Positions 1 to 5,978 of a stretch of 8,175 bases of DNA are shown piece by piece. The notes below the pieces were generated by a model. The model saw nothing but the letters and a program-made list of their open reading frames with translations, was not told where the DNA came from and did not search any database. Positions within the stretch are counted from its first letter, which is position 1; every line of letters begins with the position of its first letter. The stretch spans positions 1 to 8,175 of the forward strand of contig CALNCC010000138.1 in assembly GCA_937875275.1 (NCBI GenBank), given 5' to 3'. The position numbers were made by a program, and so were the translations under genes. Source of the stretch: an uncultured Dysgonomonas sp. GTDB taxonomy: Bacteria > Bacteroidota > Bacteroidia > Bacteroidales > Dysgonomonadaceae.

Positions 1-567
1 CTAATATATACGAAAGCAACAGACGGAACAAAAGCTGTGCCGATGTTGACAAACTCGCTGCCAAAGGACATTAAACAATTGGCATTGTATGTTCACCCGA
101 CATACGAAACACAAGAAATGGTTATCCGTCCATATCGTATGGAAACACTGAAAGACATTCAGAAAGTATGGCTTGAGGATAAATTCGAGAACAAGATAAT
201 AGAACTGACACCCGAAACCGAATATTCTTTTGTGTCAGAACCATTGGAAGGAAAAGAAGCACAAGAAAACAGATTTGTCTTGTACTTCAACGACATGCCC
301 GAAGCGATGGATGGAGACGAACCAATATCGGATGGTGAGATCGTATGCTATTACAAAAATACCGCAATCAATATAATCGGACTCAACGAAGGAGATGTCA
401 ACAGCAAGGTGCAAGTATATGATATGCAAGGCCGTTTGGTATTCTCGTCAATGATAAAAGATGTACCGCGATCGACATATTTGAAAACATTAGCTCAAGG
501 TACATATATTGTAAAAATAACAGGGAAGAGAAACTTTACAAGTAAATTTGTGAGCGTTGAAAATTAA
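1..567 (+). CDS. T9SS type A sorting domain protein, C-terminal fragment (5' end outside window)
   Basis: The reading frame is open from base 1 to a TAA at 565-567, giving 188 residues of a larger protein. An internal GTG at 37 is not needed as a start because the frame continues upstream without a stop. The last ~75 residues look like the type A C-terminal sorting domain of Bacteroidota type IX secretion cargo: a β-strand region with VYDMQGRLV, then LAQGTYIVKI, then a closing strand with SKFVSVEN. In known cargo this domain routes the protein through the outer-membrane translocon, and it is usually removed when the protein is attached to the cell surface. The upstream ~110 residues look β-rich (for example ENRFVLYF) and show no recognisable catalytic motif. 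The cargo function is unknown because the main body lies outside the window. A small gene follows after 44 bp on the same strand and may be co-transcribed. Confidence 0.85.
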   Translation, partial: LIYTKATDGTKAVPMLTNSLPKDIKQLALYVHPTYETQEMVIRPYRMETLKDIQKVWLEDKFENKIIELTPETEYSFVSEPLEGKEAQENRFVLYFNDMPEAMDGDEPISDGEIVCYYKNTAINIIGLNEGDVNSKVQVYDMQGRLVFSSMIKDVPRSTYLKTLAQGTYIVKITGKRNFTSKFVSVEN

Positions 568-611
568 AACCTTAACACAGAAAGTAACTCAAAACTCACA
601 GCACAAACAGA

Positions 612-986
612 ATGAAAATGAAAAGAAAAACTAACATTATGAGGTTGATTTTGTCAATGATGGTATTGCTATTTTTGACGTCTGTTGATGCTCAGGCTTA
701 TGATGGAGGTGCACTGCCTTCTGATCAGTATTTGCAACAGAACAAGAGTACCTCAGATTATTCGGTAAGTAAGATTACTCCATTCTCGACACACGAAAAA
801 GGATTCCGTGGTGTTGGTGGATGGGACGATCCATTCTTTCCGGGCGAAATAGTAGAAGGAGGACCCGGTGGAAACGTTGGGCATCCGGCTCCGATAGGAG
901 AAGCAACGCCTATTGTATTAGGGTTGTTTATCGTAATGTATTTTGTATTCCGCTGCGTGTCGGCGTCGAGAAGGAAAAATATCTGA
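612..986 (+). CDS. small exported protein with C-terminal motif-helix-basic tail
   Basis: This is a 124-residue protein I cannot assign to a named family. Residues 1-28 form a signal peptide: a basic start (MKMKRK), a hydrophobic core (about 11-24) and a plausible cleavage near VDAQA. The mature part is short, and residues 65-94 are rich in Gly, Pro and aromatic residues. It ends with PAPIGEATP (92-100), a membrane helix (about 101-116) and a basic tail with RRK at 120-122. Motif, helix and basic tail form the layout of processed C-terminal anchors such as LPXTG or PEP-CTERM, but the motif here matches neither, so anchoring or sorting is inference. It lies 44 bp after the T9SS cargo gene and probably shares its transcript. 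ATG codons at 618 and 639 are alternative starts; 612 is preferred because it keeps the full basic N-region. No clear ribosome binding site is visible. Confidence 0.72.
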   Translation: MKMKRKTNIMRLILSMMVLLFLTSVDAQAYDGGALPSDQYLQQNKSTSDYSVSKITPFSTHEKGFRGVGGWDDPFFPGEIVEGGPGGNVGHPAPIGEATPIVLGLFIVMYFVFRCVSASRRKNI

Positions 987-1004
987 TCTCTATATATAGA
1001 TCAG
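983..1004 (+). other. hairpin overlapping the stop codon of the small exported protein gene
   Basis: CTGATCT (983-989) and AGATCAG (998-1004) are perfect inverted repeats around an AT-rich 8-base loop. The left arm contains the TGA stop at 984-986. No T-tract follows, so it is not a standard intrinsic terminator. It could stabilise the 3' end of the mRNA or be chance. Confidence 0.35.
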
Positions 1005-1156
1005 GATTCGAGATAAAAAGATTAAAAGACAGGGCTGACTCTTTATGTTTGCTCTGTTTTTGTTGCTTTATACTTTCCTGTTTGCACGTATCGTGTGAGT
1101 GTCTGTTTTGCAGGTTGCAACCATATACATGAAAGAATTAGCGCTAAGAGCATAAA

Positions 1157-1186
1157 AAAAGGTTGTCCCTCGCGAGACAACCTTTT
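1157..1186 (-). terminator. intrinsic terminator of pgk, probably bidirectional
   Basis: AAAAGGTTGTC (1157-1167) pairs perfectly with GACAACCTTTT (1176-1186) around the 8-base loop CCTCGCGA. Read on the minus strand, the core stem is followed by an unbroken run of seven T (1160 down to 1154), so it fits best as the end of pgk, whose stop codon is 27 bases away. On the plus strand it is followed by TTTT, so it may also end the transcript of the two genes at 1-986. Nothing recognisable as a gene lies in the 170 bases between 987 and the hairpin. Confidence 0.85.
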
Positions 1187-1213
1187 CTGTATAATCGATG
1201 TTATGATTATTTA

Positions 1214-2476
1214 TCAATAACCTCTGATCGCTTTCACTCCCGGAAGAACTTTTCCTTCGATGAACTCGAGCAATGCTCCACCACCGGTAGAAACATACGA
1301 TACCTTGTCGGCAGCGTCGAATTTGTTAACGCAAGCTACAGAGTCGCCTCCACCCACTAACGAGAATGCGCCGTTAGCTGTCGATGCTACGATAGCCGCT
1401 GTAACGACTTCCGATCCCTGAGCGAATTTCGCAAATTCGAATACTCCCACAGGACCATTCCAAAGGATAGTTTTCGATATCTTGATAACTTCCGAGAACT
1501 CAGCTTCACCTTTTTCGGCGATATCCAATCCCATCCATCCGGCAGGAATCTTATCAGCATCGCACACTTTTACATTGGCGTCGTTGCTGAATGCATCTCC
1601 GATTTTCGCGTCAGAAGCGATAACAAGATTTACTCCGTTTTTCTTCGCCTTAGCTACTATTTCGTTTGCCAAGTCCAACTTGTCATCCTCGCAAAGAGAA
1701 TTTCCTATTTGACCTCCCGCAGCCTTGATGAATGTAAACGCCATACCTCCACCGATGATAAGGTTGTCTACCTTGTCCAACAGGTTTTCGATGATGTCGA
1801 TCTTCGACGAAACTTTTGCTCCACCGATGATAGCTGTGAACGGACGAGCCGGCTCTTTCATTATTTTTTCTACTGCATCAACTTCTTTCTGCAACAGGTA
1901 TCCAAACATTTTGTGATCTGCATCGAAGTCGTCGGCGATGATGGCTGTCGATCCGTGTGCGCGGTGTGCAGTACCGAAGGCGTCGTTAACGTATACATCA
2001 GCAAAAGAAGCTAATTCTTTAGCAAATGCACGTTGTTTTTCTTTCATGTCTTTCTTTGCAGCGGCTTTCACTTCGTCGCTTGCATCTTCTGCCAATCCGC
2101 GAGGTTTGCCTTCTTCTTCGGCGTGGAAACGTAGGTTTTCCAGCATCAACGCTTCGCCCGGTTGCAATGCGGCAGCTTTGGCAGCGGCTTCGGGTCCTAC
2201 GCAGTCGTTAGCAAATTGCACGTCTACACCAAGTAGGTCGGATACATGTTTGAGGATATGTTTCAACGAAAATTTATCTTCCACTCCTTTCGGACGTCCG
2301 AGATGAGAAGCGATGATAGGGCTACCACCATCAGCCAATATTTTTTTCAGTGTAGGCAATGCTGCACGGATACGGGTGTCGTCTGTGATGTTGAATTGAG
2401 CGTCCAATGGAACATTGAAGTCTACTCTCACAAATGCTTTCTTTCCAGAAAAGTTGAATTTGTCAATTGTAATCAT
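1214..2476 (-). CDS. pgk: phosphoglycerate kinase
   Basis: Cytosolic glycolytic enzyme that transfers phosphate from 1,3-bisphosphoglycerate to ADP, giving 3-phosphoglycerate and ATP (reversible). The 420 residues form a complete two-domain enzyme. In the N-terminal substrate domain are VRVDFN (17-22), HLGRPKG (58-64), ENLRF (113-117) and NDAFGTAHRAH (164-174), which supply the basic patch for phosphoglycerate. In the C-terminal nucleotide domain are GGAKVSSK (218-225), WNGPVGVFE (339-347), the glycine-rich GGGDSV (375-380) and STGGGA (396-401). Residues ~120-155 form the charged insert seen in Bacteroides-type enzymes, so the length is normal for the group although longer than the ~390-400 residues common elsewhere. 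The ATG at 2476 places the first strand correctly. It appears monocistronic, with a -7 element about 80 bases upstream and its own terminator. No key residue is missing. Confidence 0.98.
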   Translation of the reverse strand: MITIDKFNFSGKKAFVRVDFNVPLDAQFNITDDTRIRAALPTLKKILADGGSPIIASHLGRPKGVEDKFSLKHILKHVSDLLGVDVQFANDCVGPEAAAKAAALQPGEALMLENLRFHAEEEGKPRGLAEDASDEVKAAAKKDMKEKQRAFAKELASFADVYVNDAFGTAHRAHGSTAIIADDFDADHKMFGYLLQKEVDAVEKIMKEPARPFTAIIGGAKVSSKIDIIENLLDKVDNLIIGGGMAFTFIKAAGGQIGNSLCEDDKLDLANEIVAKAKKNGVNLVIASDAKIGDAFSNDANVKVCDADKIPAGWMGLDIAEKGEAEFSEVIKISKTILWNGPVGVFEFAKFAQGSEVVTAAIVASTANGAFSLVGGGDSVACVNKFDAADKVSYVSTGGGALLEFIEGKVLPGVKAIRGY

Positions 2477-2552
2477 GATTACTTTGTTATTTATATATTA
2501 AGAAATTTATTTGTATAACTTACTGCACTATAAATCTTTGTATTGAGTGCTG

Positions 2553-2560
2553 CAAAGATA
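2553..2560 (-). promoter_or_regulatory. Bacteroidota -7 promoter element of pgk
   Basis: On the minus strand this reads TATCTTTG, an exact match to the Bacteroidota σABfr -7 consensus TAnnTTTG. It lies 76 bases before the pgk start codon. The expected -33 TTTG is not clear at 19-21 bases upstream (only a T-rich CTTTTC stretch near there), so the call rests on the -7 box and its position. The predicted leader would be about 65-70 bases. Confidence 0.6.
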
Positions 2561-2679
2561 CTAAATCATCTGTTTTGAAAAGCCTATCTGTGTCAAAAAA
2601 AATTGCAACGAGTGATGCTATATCGTATCGGGCGATATTACCGCGTTGATAAATAGCGAATTGCTAAAATTGCTTGTTG

Positions 2680-3519
2680 TTATTTCTTTTTCAGTACGAT
2701 TATTTTTTCATCGATGTCAAATTCGTATTTTTCCCAGTTTGCATTTATCTTTTGCAACTGAATGCCGTCTGATGTTAGCTGATATTTGTACAGTTCGCCA
2801 TCAACGGGCATATACATATCGTCTTTTGTTTTGAAAAATATGACAATGTCGCATAAGGGCATTTCACAAAAATCAGATACTACCCGATAGTAGTGGTAAT
2901 CTTCAAAGTTGCTGACACTGCCATTACTCTCAAATTTTACAAGCTTATTATCACATTCGTAACTTCCCGAAAATAATATTTCTCTGAGAATGACTTGCAT
3001 AGGATTGCTTATATAAAAATCTTCGGAGTCGTCCACAGCGCACGACGATTCTATCCTTCTGTAAAGAATCTTGTTTTTCGTTTTCGGATAGTATAGTTCA
3101 AGCAGATTGTCCTTGTTGACGCTTATTTCGAATGGGGCATCCCATTCCGACGGCTCGTAAAGGAATTCAGTTTTGTCATCTACACTTACATATTTGTTTC
3201 CACCTTCGTCGTATTTAATCCGGCGGTAGAAGCCTCCCTCGTGCTCTGTGCCTCCGGTCATAGCTGCCGAATCAGACAATAGGCTGTTCTCTTCCATCCG
3301 CAATTGAAGTAGTTGTCCGTCATAGTCGCTCGAAAGGATAGACTTATTTTTTTCTACTCCGCTAAGATAACATTCCGAAAGCCAATCGCCACATAGTTTT
3401 CGGGCGAGTTCTTTTTTACTTACTGTCGCCGTTTCGGTATCGGCAGCATCATTTTTTTGTTTCTGGTTGCACGACAAGACTGATGCACACAGCAATAGTA
3501 CTATTAATACCTTCTTCAT
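2680..3519 (-). CDS. lipoprotein, possibly two lipocalin-like halves
   Basis: A 279-residue protein with a clear lipoprotein signal: MKK, a hydrophobic stretch (4-15) and lipobox VLSC, with the lipidated Cys at 17. A polar linker rich in D, T and N follows (18-35). I do not recognise a named family. Two segments begin alike: LARKLCGDWLSEC (38-50) and LREILFSGSYECD (178-190). Each has a G-x-[W/Y] core followed by about 90-110 residues of alternating hydrophobic and polar residues ending in strand-like segments (LYRRI at 152-156; IIVLKKK at the C-terminus). This resembles the opening strand of lipocalin-like domains common in Bacteroidota lipoproteins, so a tandem of two small β-barrels is plausible but unproven. 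It contains several Cys besides C17 (43, 50, 160, 189, 218, 223). The 203-base gap to pgk holds no convincing terminator, so read-through is possible. Ligand and role unknown. Confidence 0.8.
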   Translation of the reverse strand: MKKVLIVLLLCASVLSCNQKQKNDAADTETATVSKKELARKLCGDWLSECYLSGVEKNKSILSSDYDGQLLQLRMEENSLLSDSAAMTGGTEHEGGFYRRIKYDEGGNKYVSVDDKTEFLYEPSEWDAPFEISVNKDNLLELYYPKTKNKILYRRIESSCAVDDSEDFYISNPMQVILREILFSGSYECDNKLVKFESNGSVSNFEDYHYYRVVSDFCEMPLCDIVIFFKTKDDMYMPVDGELYKYQLTSDGIQLQKINANWEKYEFDIDEKIIVLKKK

Positions 3520-3547
3520 TGTTTGTTGTTTTTTTATTATTAAGAAT

Positions 3548-3570
3548 CCGGATCGAAATCCCGATCACGG
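3548..3570 (-). other. possible leader hairpin before the lipoprotein gene
   Basis: CCGGATCG (3548-3555) can pair with CGATC-A-CGG (3562-3570), an 8-bp stem with one bulged A and a 6-base loop. It sits 29 bases before the lipoprotein start codon on the minus strand. It could fold in the 5' leader of that mRNA, but there is no known riboswitch signature. Confidence 0.3.
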
Positions 3571-3616
3571 TTATTATCAGGTGGTAATTAAGTAAGTTTC
3601 TTCTTTTTTGTATAGA

Positions 3617-3650
3617 TGTCTCTTTTCGTCAGTGTGGCAAAAAAGAGACA
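3617..3650. repeat. perfect 10-bp inverted repeat between divergent genes
   Basis: TGTCTCTTTT (3617-3626) and AAAAGAGACA (3641-3650) are exact reverse complements separated by 14 bases. No T-tract follows on either strand, so it is not a normal terminator. Its place between two divergent envelope-protein genes would suit a regulator binding site or an mRNA leader structure. No adjacent regulator or transposase supports either reading. Confidence 0.45.
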
Positions 3651-3913
3651 CGGTAATGTTTGTTGTCGCCTATTTAGGCATAAAAGTATTGATTTATTTT
3701 CATATACAGAAGGATTAAAGTAATAAAAAAAAAACGAGGGAATGCATGACGTGCGATAAGATTTCAACGAAGTTCTGTAAGGGTAATTGATTGATTATGA
3801 ATATTGTGGTTTGTGCGTGCGGCATTTCTTTTATGAGGCTGCCTTTGGCGTGTGGCAAATGTGCTGAGAATAAAATTATTACTGTTTTGTTTTATGTGCT
3901 AAATAAATATATT

Positions 3914-3921
3914 TATATTTG
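3914..3921 (+). promoter_or_regulatory. -7-like promoter box for the two-helix membrane protein gene
   Basis: TATATTTG matches the Bacteroidota -7 consensus TAnnTTTG. It lies 46 bases before the ATG at 3968, giving a predicted leader of about 40 bases. The nearest TTTG upstream (3886-3889) is 24 bases away rather than 19-21, so the -33 box is weak. Its position is the main reason for preferring the start at 3968 to that at 3791. Confidence 0.45.
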
Positions 3922-3967
3922 TTTACAATTATTAAGAACTTTGCTTACACATACACAATCATTAGTT

Positions 3968-4828
3968 ATGGTAAATCTGTTATTAGTCGAGGCGCAAGTC
4001 GGGAACATCCTTGTTTATGTCTTTATCGGTATTTTTGTATTGACGGCACTGTTAACTCTTGCCAGCTTGCCCAATTGGATAAAGCTTGACGAATGGTATC
4101 GCCAAAAGTTATTTATAGCCCTCATATTGGAGGTAGTGGGAATAGTCGTTCTTGCGGCGCAAGGCTTCTTTGGTGTCAGCAAAGGCGATGTGTACGATTT
4201 ACCTCCCAATAGGGACTGGATAGCCTTGTATGAAGACGGGGATGTGAGGCAGCCTGCCCTTACGAAAAAAGGAGAGGTGGATTCGATTGTGTTGCTCGGC
4301 AAAGAAACATTGAACAAAACGCCTGAGCTTCATTTAGAATTAGATTTTAATTCATCGAGCAAACTTAGCATGCTCGTAAAGAGCCAAAATGATAAGGTGT
4401 TAGGTAAAATATCGGATTACGAGTTAGGCGAAAAAGGCTTGTTTAATTTGATTCCCGACGTGTCTTCGTCTCAGAACTTCAGGCACATACGTTGGCAAAT
4501 AGATAACGGCAAATGGCAGCGTGTAGACACGACGATAAATAGAGTGCCGTATGGAGACTTTTTTGGAAAAGATGTCCGTTTCGAGGTATACCCTGTGCGC
4601 GGTGGAGCTCAATACCGAATTTTCAACAAGGTTGACACGGTCTATGAATCGACAGTCAGTGATCTGAATGTGAGCAATCGAACGATTCATTTTTGTAAAG
4701 ATAGCGAGAATGTCTATTATCTGTTTCGCATTACAGCGGCAGACCTAACCGGTGCCAATGGGAGAATCCCGTTTGTGAATCTGCTGCAAATAAAGCTGGA
4801 GCCGTCAGTCAATTTCCGAAAGAAATAG
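3968..4828 (+). CDS. two-helix membrane protein of unknown function
   Basis: From the ATG at 3968 this is a 286-residue protein; I recognise no family. It has two predicted membrane helices near the N-terminus, about residues 12-34 (NILVYVFIGIFVLTALL is the core) and 49-69 (FIALILEVVGIVVLAA is the core). These are joined by a short polar loop with NWIKLDEWYRQK. The remaining ~215 residues are soluble and look β-rich, with no catalytic motif I can name. With two helices, both termini lie on the same side; the charged loop between the helices has about equal acidic and basic residues, so I cannot assign topology firmly. The frame is open back to an ATG at 3791, but the extra 59 residues cover AT-rich, promoter-like DNA and contain an unusual Cys-rich start, so I reject that start. 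The gene is convergent with ruvC, 56 bases between stops. Confidence 0.75.
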   Translation: MVNLLLVEAQVGNILVYVFIGIFVLTALLTLASLPNWIKLDEWYRQKLFIALILEVVGIVVLAAQGFFGVSKGDVYDLPPNRDWIALYEDGDVRQPALTKKGEVDSIVLLGKETLNKTPELHLELDFNSSSKLSMLVKSQNDKVLGKISDYELGEKGLFNLIPDVSSSQNFRHIRWQIDNGKWQRVDTTINRVPYGDFFGKDVRFEVYPVRGGAQYRIFNKVDTVYESTVSDLNVSNRTIHFCKDSENVYYLFRITAADLTGANGRIPFVNLLQIKLEPSVNFRKK

Positions 4829-4884
4829 GCTTTATAATCTAACGTAAGCTTTTGATGGTCGGTTGCTCGTCGTGAGCGAGGAGT

Positions 4885-5448
4885 CTATTTCTTTACTTTA
4901 CTTGGGTTCTTGTTGATAAAATCTTTCCAACTCGAAAATTTCTTTTCTGCCGCAGGATTGTTTGTTTGGAAATAATGGCAGACCGCCGCAGCCAGTCCGT
5001 CCGTCGCATCCATTTGTGGCAGCATGTTCTCGTCGGGTATGCGCAGATAGTTTTGCAGCATATATGCCACCTGTTCTTTAGCTGCACGCCCGTTGCCGGT
5101 GATCGACATTTTTATTTTCAGCGGGGCATATTCGAATATCGGTATGTCGCGCGAAAGAGCCGCAGCCATTGCCACGCCTTGCGCCCGTCCCAACTTGAGC
5201 ATACTCTGCACATTCTTGCCAAAAAAGGGAGCTTCGATGGCCAGTTCGTCGGGCAGATATTCGTCGACCAAGCCAATCACCCGTTCGAATATGCGGCGCA
5301 ACTTGAGATAATGGTCGTCGTATTTGCTCAGTTGCAACACGCCCATTGCCATCAGTTCGGGCTTGTTGTTCACTACACGCAACAGGCCGTAACCCATTAC
5401 CTGAGTGCCGGGGTCGATGCCCAATATTATGCGTTCTTTCTCTATCAT
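4885..5448 (-). CDS. ruvC: Holliday junction resolvase RuvC
   Basis: RuvC is a dimeric, Mg2+-dependent endonuclease that nicks two opposite strands of Holliday junctions, acting with the RuvAB branch-migration motor in recombinational repair. All four acidic active-site residues are in place: D12 in GIDPGTQVMGYG, E72 in LAIEAPFFGKN, and D147 and D150 in DATDGLAAAVCHY. Their spacing matches that of the E. coli enzyme (D7, E66, D138, D141). The segment LKLGRAQGVAMAAA (85-98) and the basic stretch from YAPLKIKMSITG to GRAAKEQV are also typical. The 187 residues are slightly longer than the ~173 of E. coli because of a lysine-rich tail. The start ATG overlaps the stop of the upstream DUF4286 gene (TGATG), indicating translational coupling. 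ruvA and ruvB are not in this window. Confidence 0.97.
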   Translation of the reverse strand: MIEKERIILGIDPGTQVMGYGLLRVVNNKPELMAMGVLQLSKYDDHYLKLRRIFERVIGLVDEYLPDELAIEAPFFGKNVQSMLKLGRAQGVAMAAALSRDIPIFEYAPLKIKMSITGNGRAAKEQVAYMLQNYLRIPDENMLPQMDATDGLAAAVCHYFQTNNPAAEKKFSSWKDFINKNPSKVKK

Positions 5449-5756
5449 CAGAGTTCTATTTCTTCCATTATTGTCGCAAATCCTACCATCTTGTTGCCGA
5501 AGAGAAACTGAATTTCATTGAACAAGCTTTGTCCGCTTGTTGACAGCCAATAATCCAATGTTTCGGTATTTTTTACGTTCAACTGCAACGAGTAGCTGCT
5601 GCCGCCCTCTTCGTGTTGGCGATGAATGTAGCAGAGGCGGGGGGTAGACACAAATCCGCAACCGACGGCTTGGTTTACAAATTTATTTTTGAGGTGCAAA
5701 AGAGCCTGGTCGTGTACTTCGTCTTCGATGTGAAACGTAATATTATATATAATCAT
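5448..5756 (-). CDS. DUF4286 family protein, coupled to ruvC
   Basis: A 102-residue protein with no signal peptide, so probably cytosolic. The opening MIIYNITFHIEDE and the later IHRQ (44-47), TLDYWL (66-71) and LFGNKMVGFATIMEEI segments fit the Bacteroidota DUF4286 family as I know it; its biochemical role is not established. Alternating strand and helix pattern suggests a small α/β fold. Its TGA stop shares one base with the ATG of ruvC, so the two are co-translated and it is the first gene of the pair. From memory, DUF4286 next to ruvC recurs in Bacteroidales genomes, which would suggest a link to recombination or simply a conserved operon. A -7 element sits just upstream. Confidence 0.85.
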   Translation of the reverse strand: MIIYNITFHIEDEVHDQALLHLKNKFVNQAVGCGFVSTPRLCYIHRQHEEGGSSYSLQLNVKNTETLDYWLSTSGQSLFNEIQFLFGNKMVGFATIMEEIEL

Positions 5757-5782
5757 CAGTCCATTGTTTTATAGATTTTCTG

Positions 5783-5790
5783 CAAAGATA
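5783..5790 (-). promoter_or_regulatory. Bacteroidota -7 promoter element of the DUF4286-ruvC operon
   Basis: On the minus strand this reads TATCTTTG, an exact fit to TAnnTTTG, 26 bases before the DUF4286 start codon. The ten-base sequence TATCTTTGCA is identical to that before pgk. A -33 box is not obvious 19-21 bases upstream. The predicted leader is short, about 15-20 bases. Confidence 0.6.
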
Positions 5791-5917
5791 GGAAAGTTAA
5801 TAGTCTTATTGCAGCTTTTAATAAATCTCTTTTTCGCAGACAAAAAACGCTAATGTGGCATATTTGTACATGAAAGTGATATCAGATTTTAAATAAATAG
5901 TTAAAGTCGTAGAATAC

Positions 5918-5949
5918 ATTGCATGGACTGTTAAATCTTTTTACATTTA
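5918..5949 (+). promoter_or_regulatory. possible promoter of the small secreted protein gene
   Basis: ATTG (5918-5921) and TACATTTA (5942-5949) are spaced by 20 bases, close to the Bacteroidota TTTG-N19-21-TAnnTTTG layout with one mismatch in each box. The start codon at 5979 would follow a leader of about 25 bases. A second, weaker candidate (CATATTTG, ending at 5866) would give a leader of over 100 bases. Confidence 0.35.
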
Positions 5950-5978
5950 CGGAACTAACATTATAAAACTTTTTAACT

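Larger units (their letters stand above)
3520..3967. other. 448-base divergent intergenic region
   Basis: This AT-rich stretch separates the lipoprotein gene (minus strand) from the membrane protein gene (plus strand). It holds an imperfect hairpin in the lipoprotein leader (3548-3570), a perfect inverted repeat (3617-3626/3641-3650), a run of ten A (3725-3734), and a -7-like promoter box for the plus-strand gene (3914-3921). I found no RNA gene and no convincing small gene. The plus-strand frame is open back to an ATG at 3791, but that extension covers promoter-like sequence. No clear TAnnTTTG box for the lipoprotein gene is visible; TACTTTTA on the minus strand (3688-3681) is only a weak candidate. 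Confidence 0.6.

Noticed and set aside
821..1132. Overlapping plus-strand open frame of 103 codons
   Set aside because: It overlaps the small exported protein gene in another frame, has a basic and Cys-rich low-quality translation, and has no promoter of its own.
1938..2306. 122-codon open frame on the plus strand opposite pgk
   Set aside because: Antisense shadow of pgk; Ala/Ser-rich translation reflects the codon pattern of the real gene.
2620..2638. ATATCG...CGATAT inverted repeat after the lipoprotein gene
   Set aside because: Six-bp AT-rich stem; the T-run on the minus strand begins about 18 bases later, so it does not form a proper terminator.
3725..3734. Run of ten A as a possible phase-variation tract
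   Set aside because: It lies in AT-rich intergenic DNA well away from a recognised promoter or coding frame, so a switching role has no support.
3791..3967. N-terminal extension of the membrane protein gene from an upstream ATG
   Set aside because: The frame is open, but the sequence is AT-rich, contains a TATATTTG promoter-like box, and would encode an odd Cys-rich start before a normal membrane-protein N-terminus at 3968.
4863..4879. Short hairpin between the membrane protein gene and ruvC
   Set aside because: Only a 6-bp stem with one wobble pair and no T-tract on either strand; too weak to call a terminator.
4966..5511. 181-codon open frame on the plus strand opposite ruvC
   Set aside because: It is the antisense shadow of ruvC, whose catalytic residues are all intact on the minus strand.
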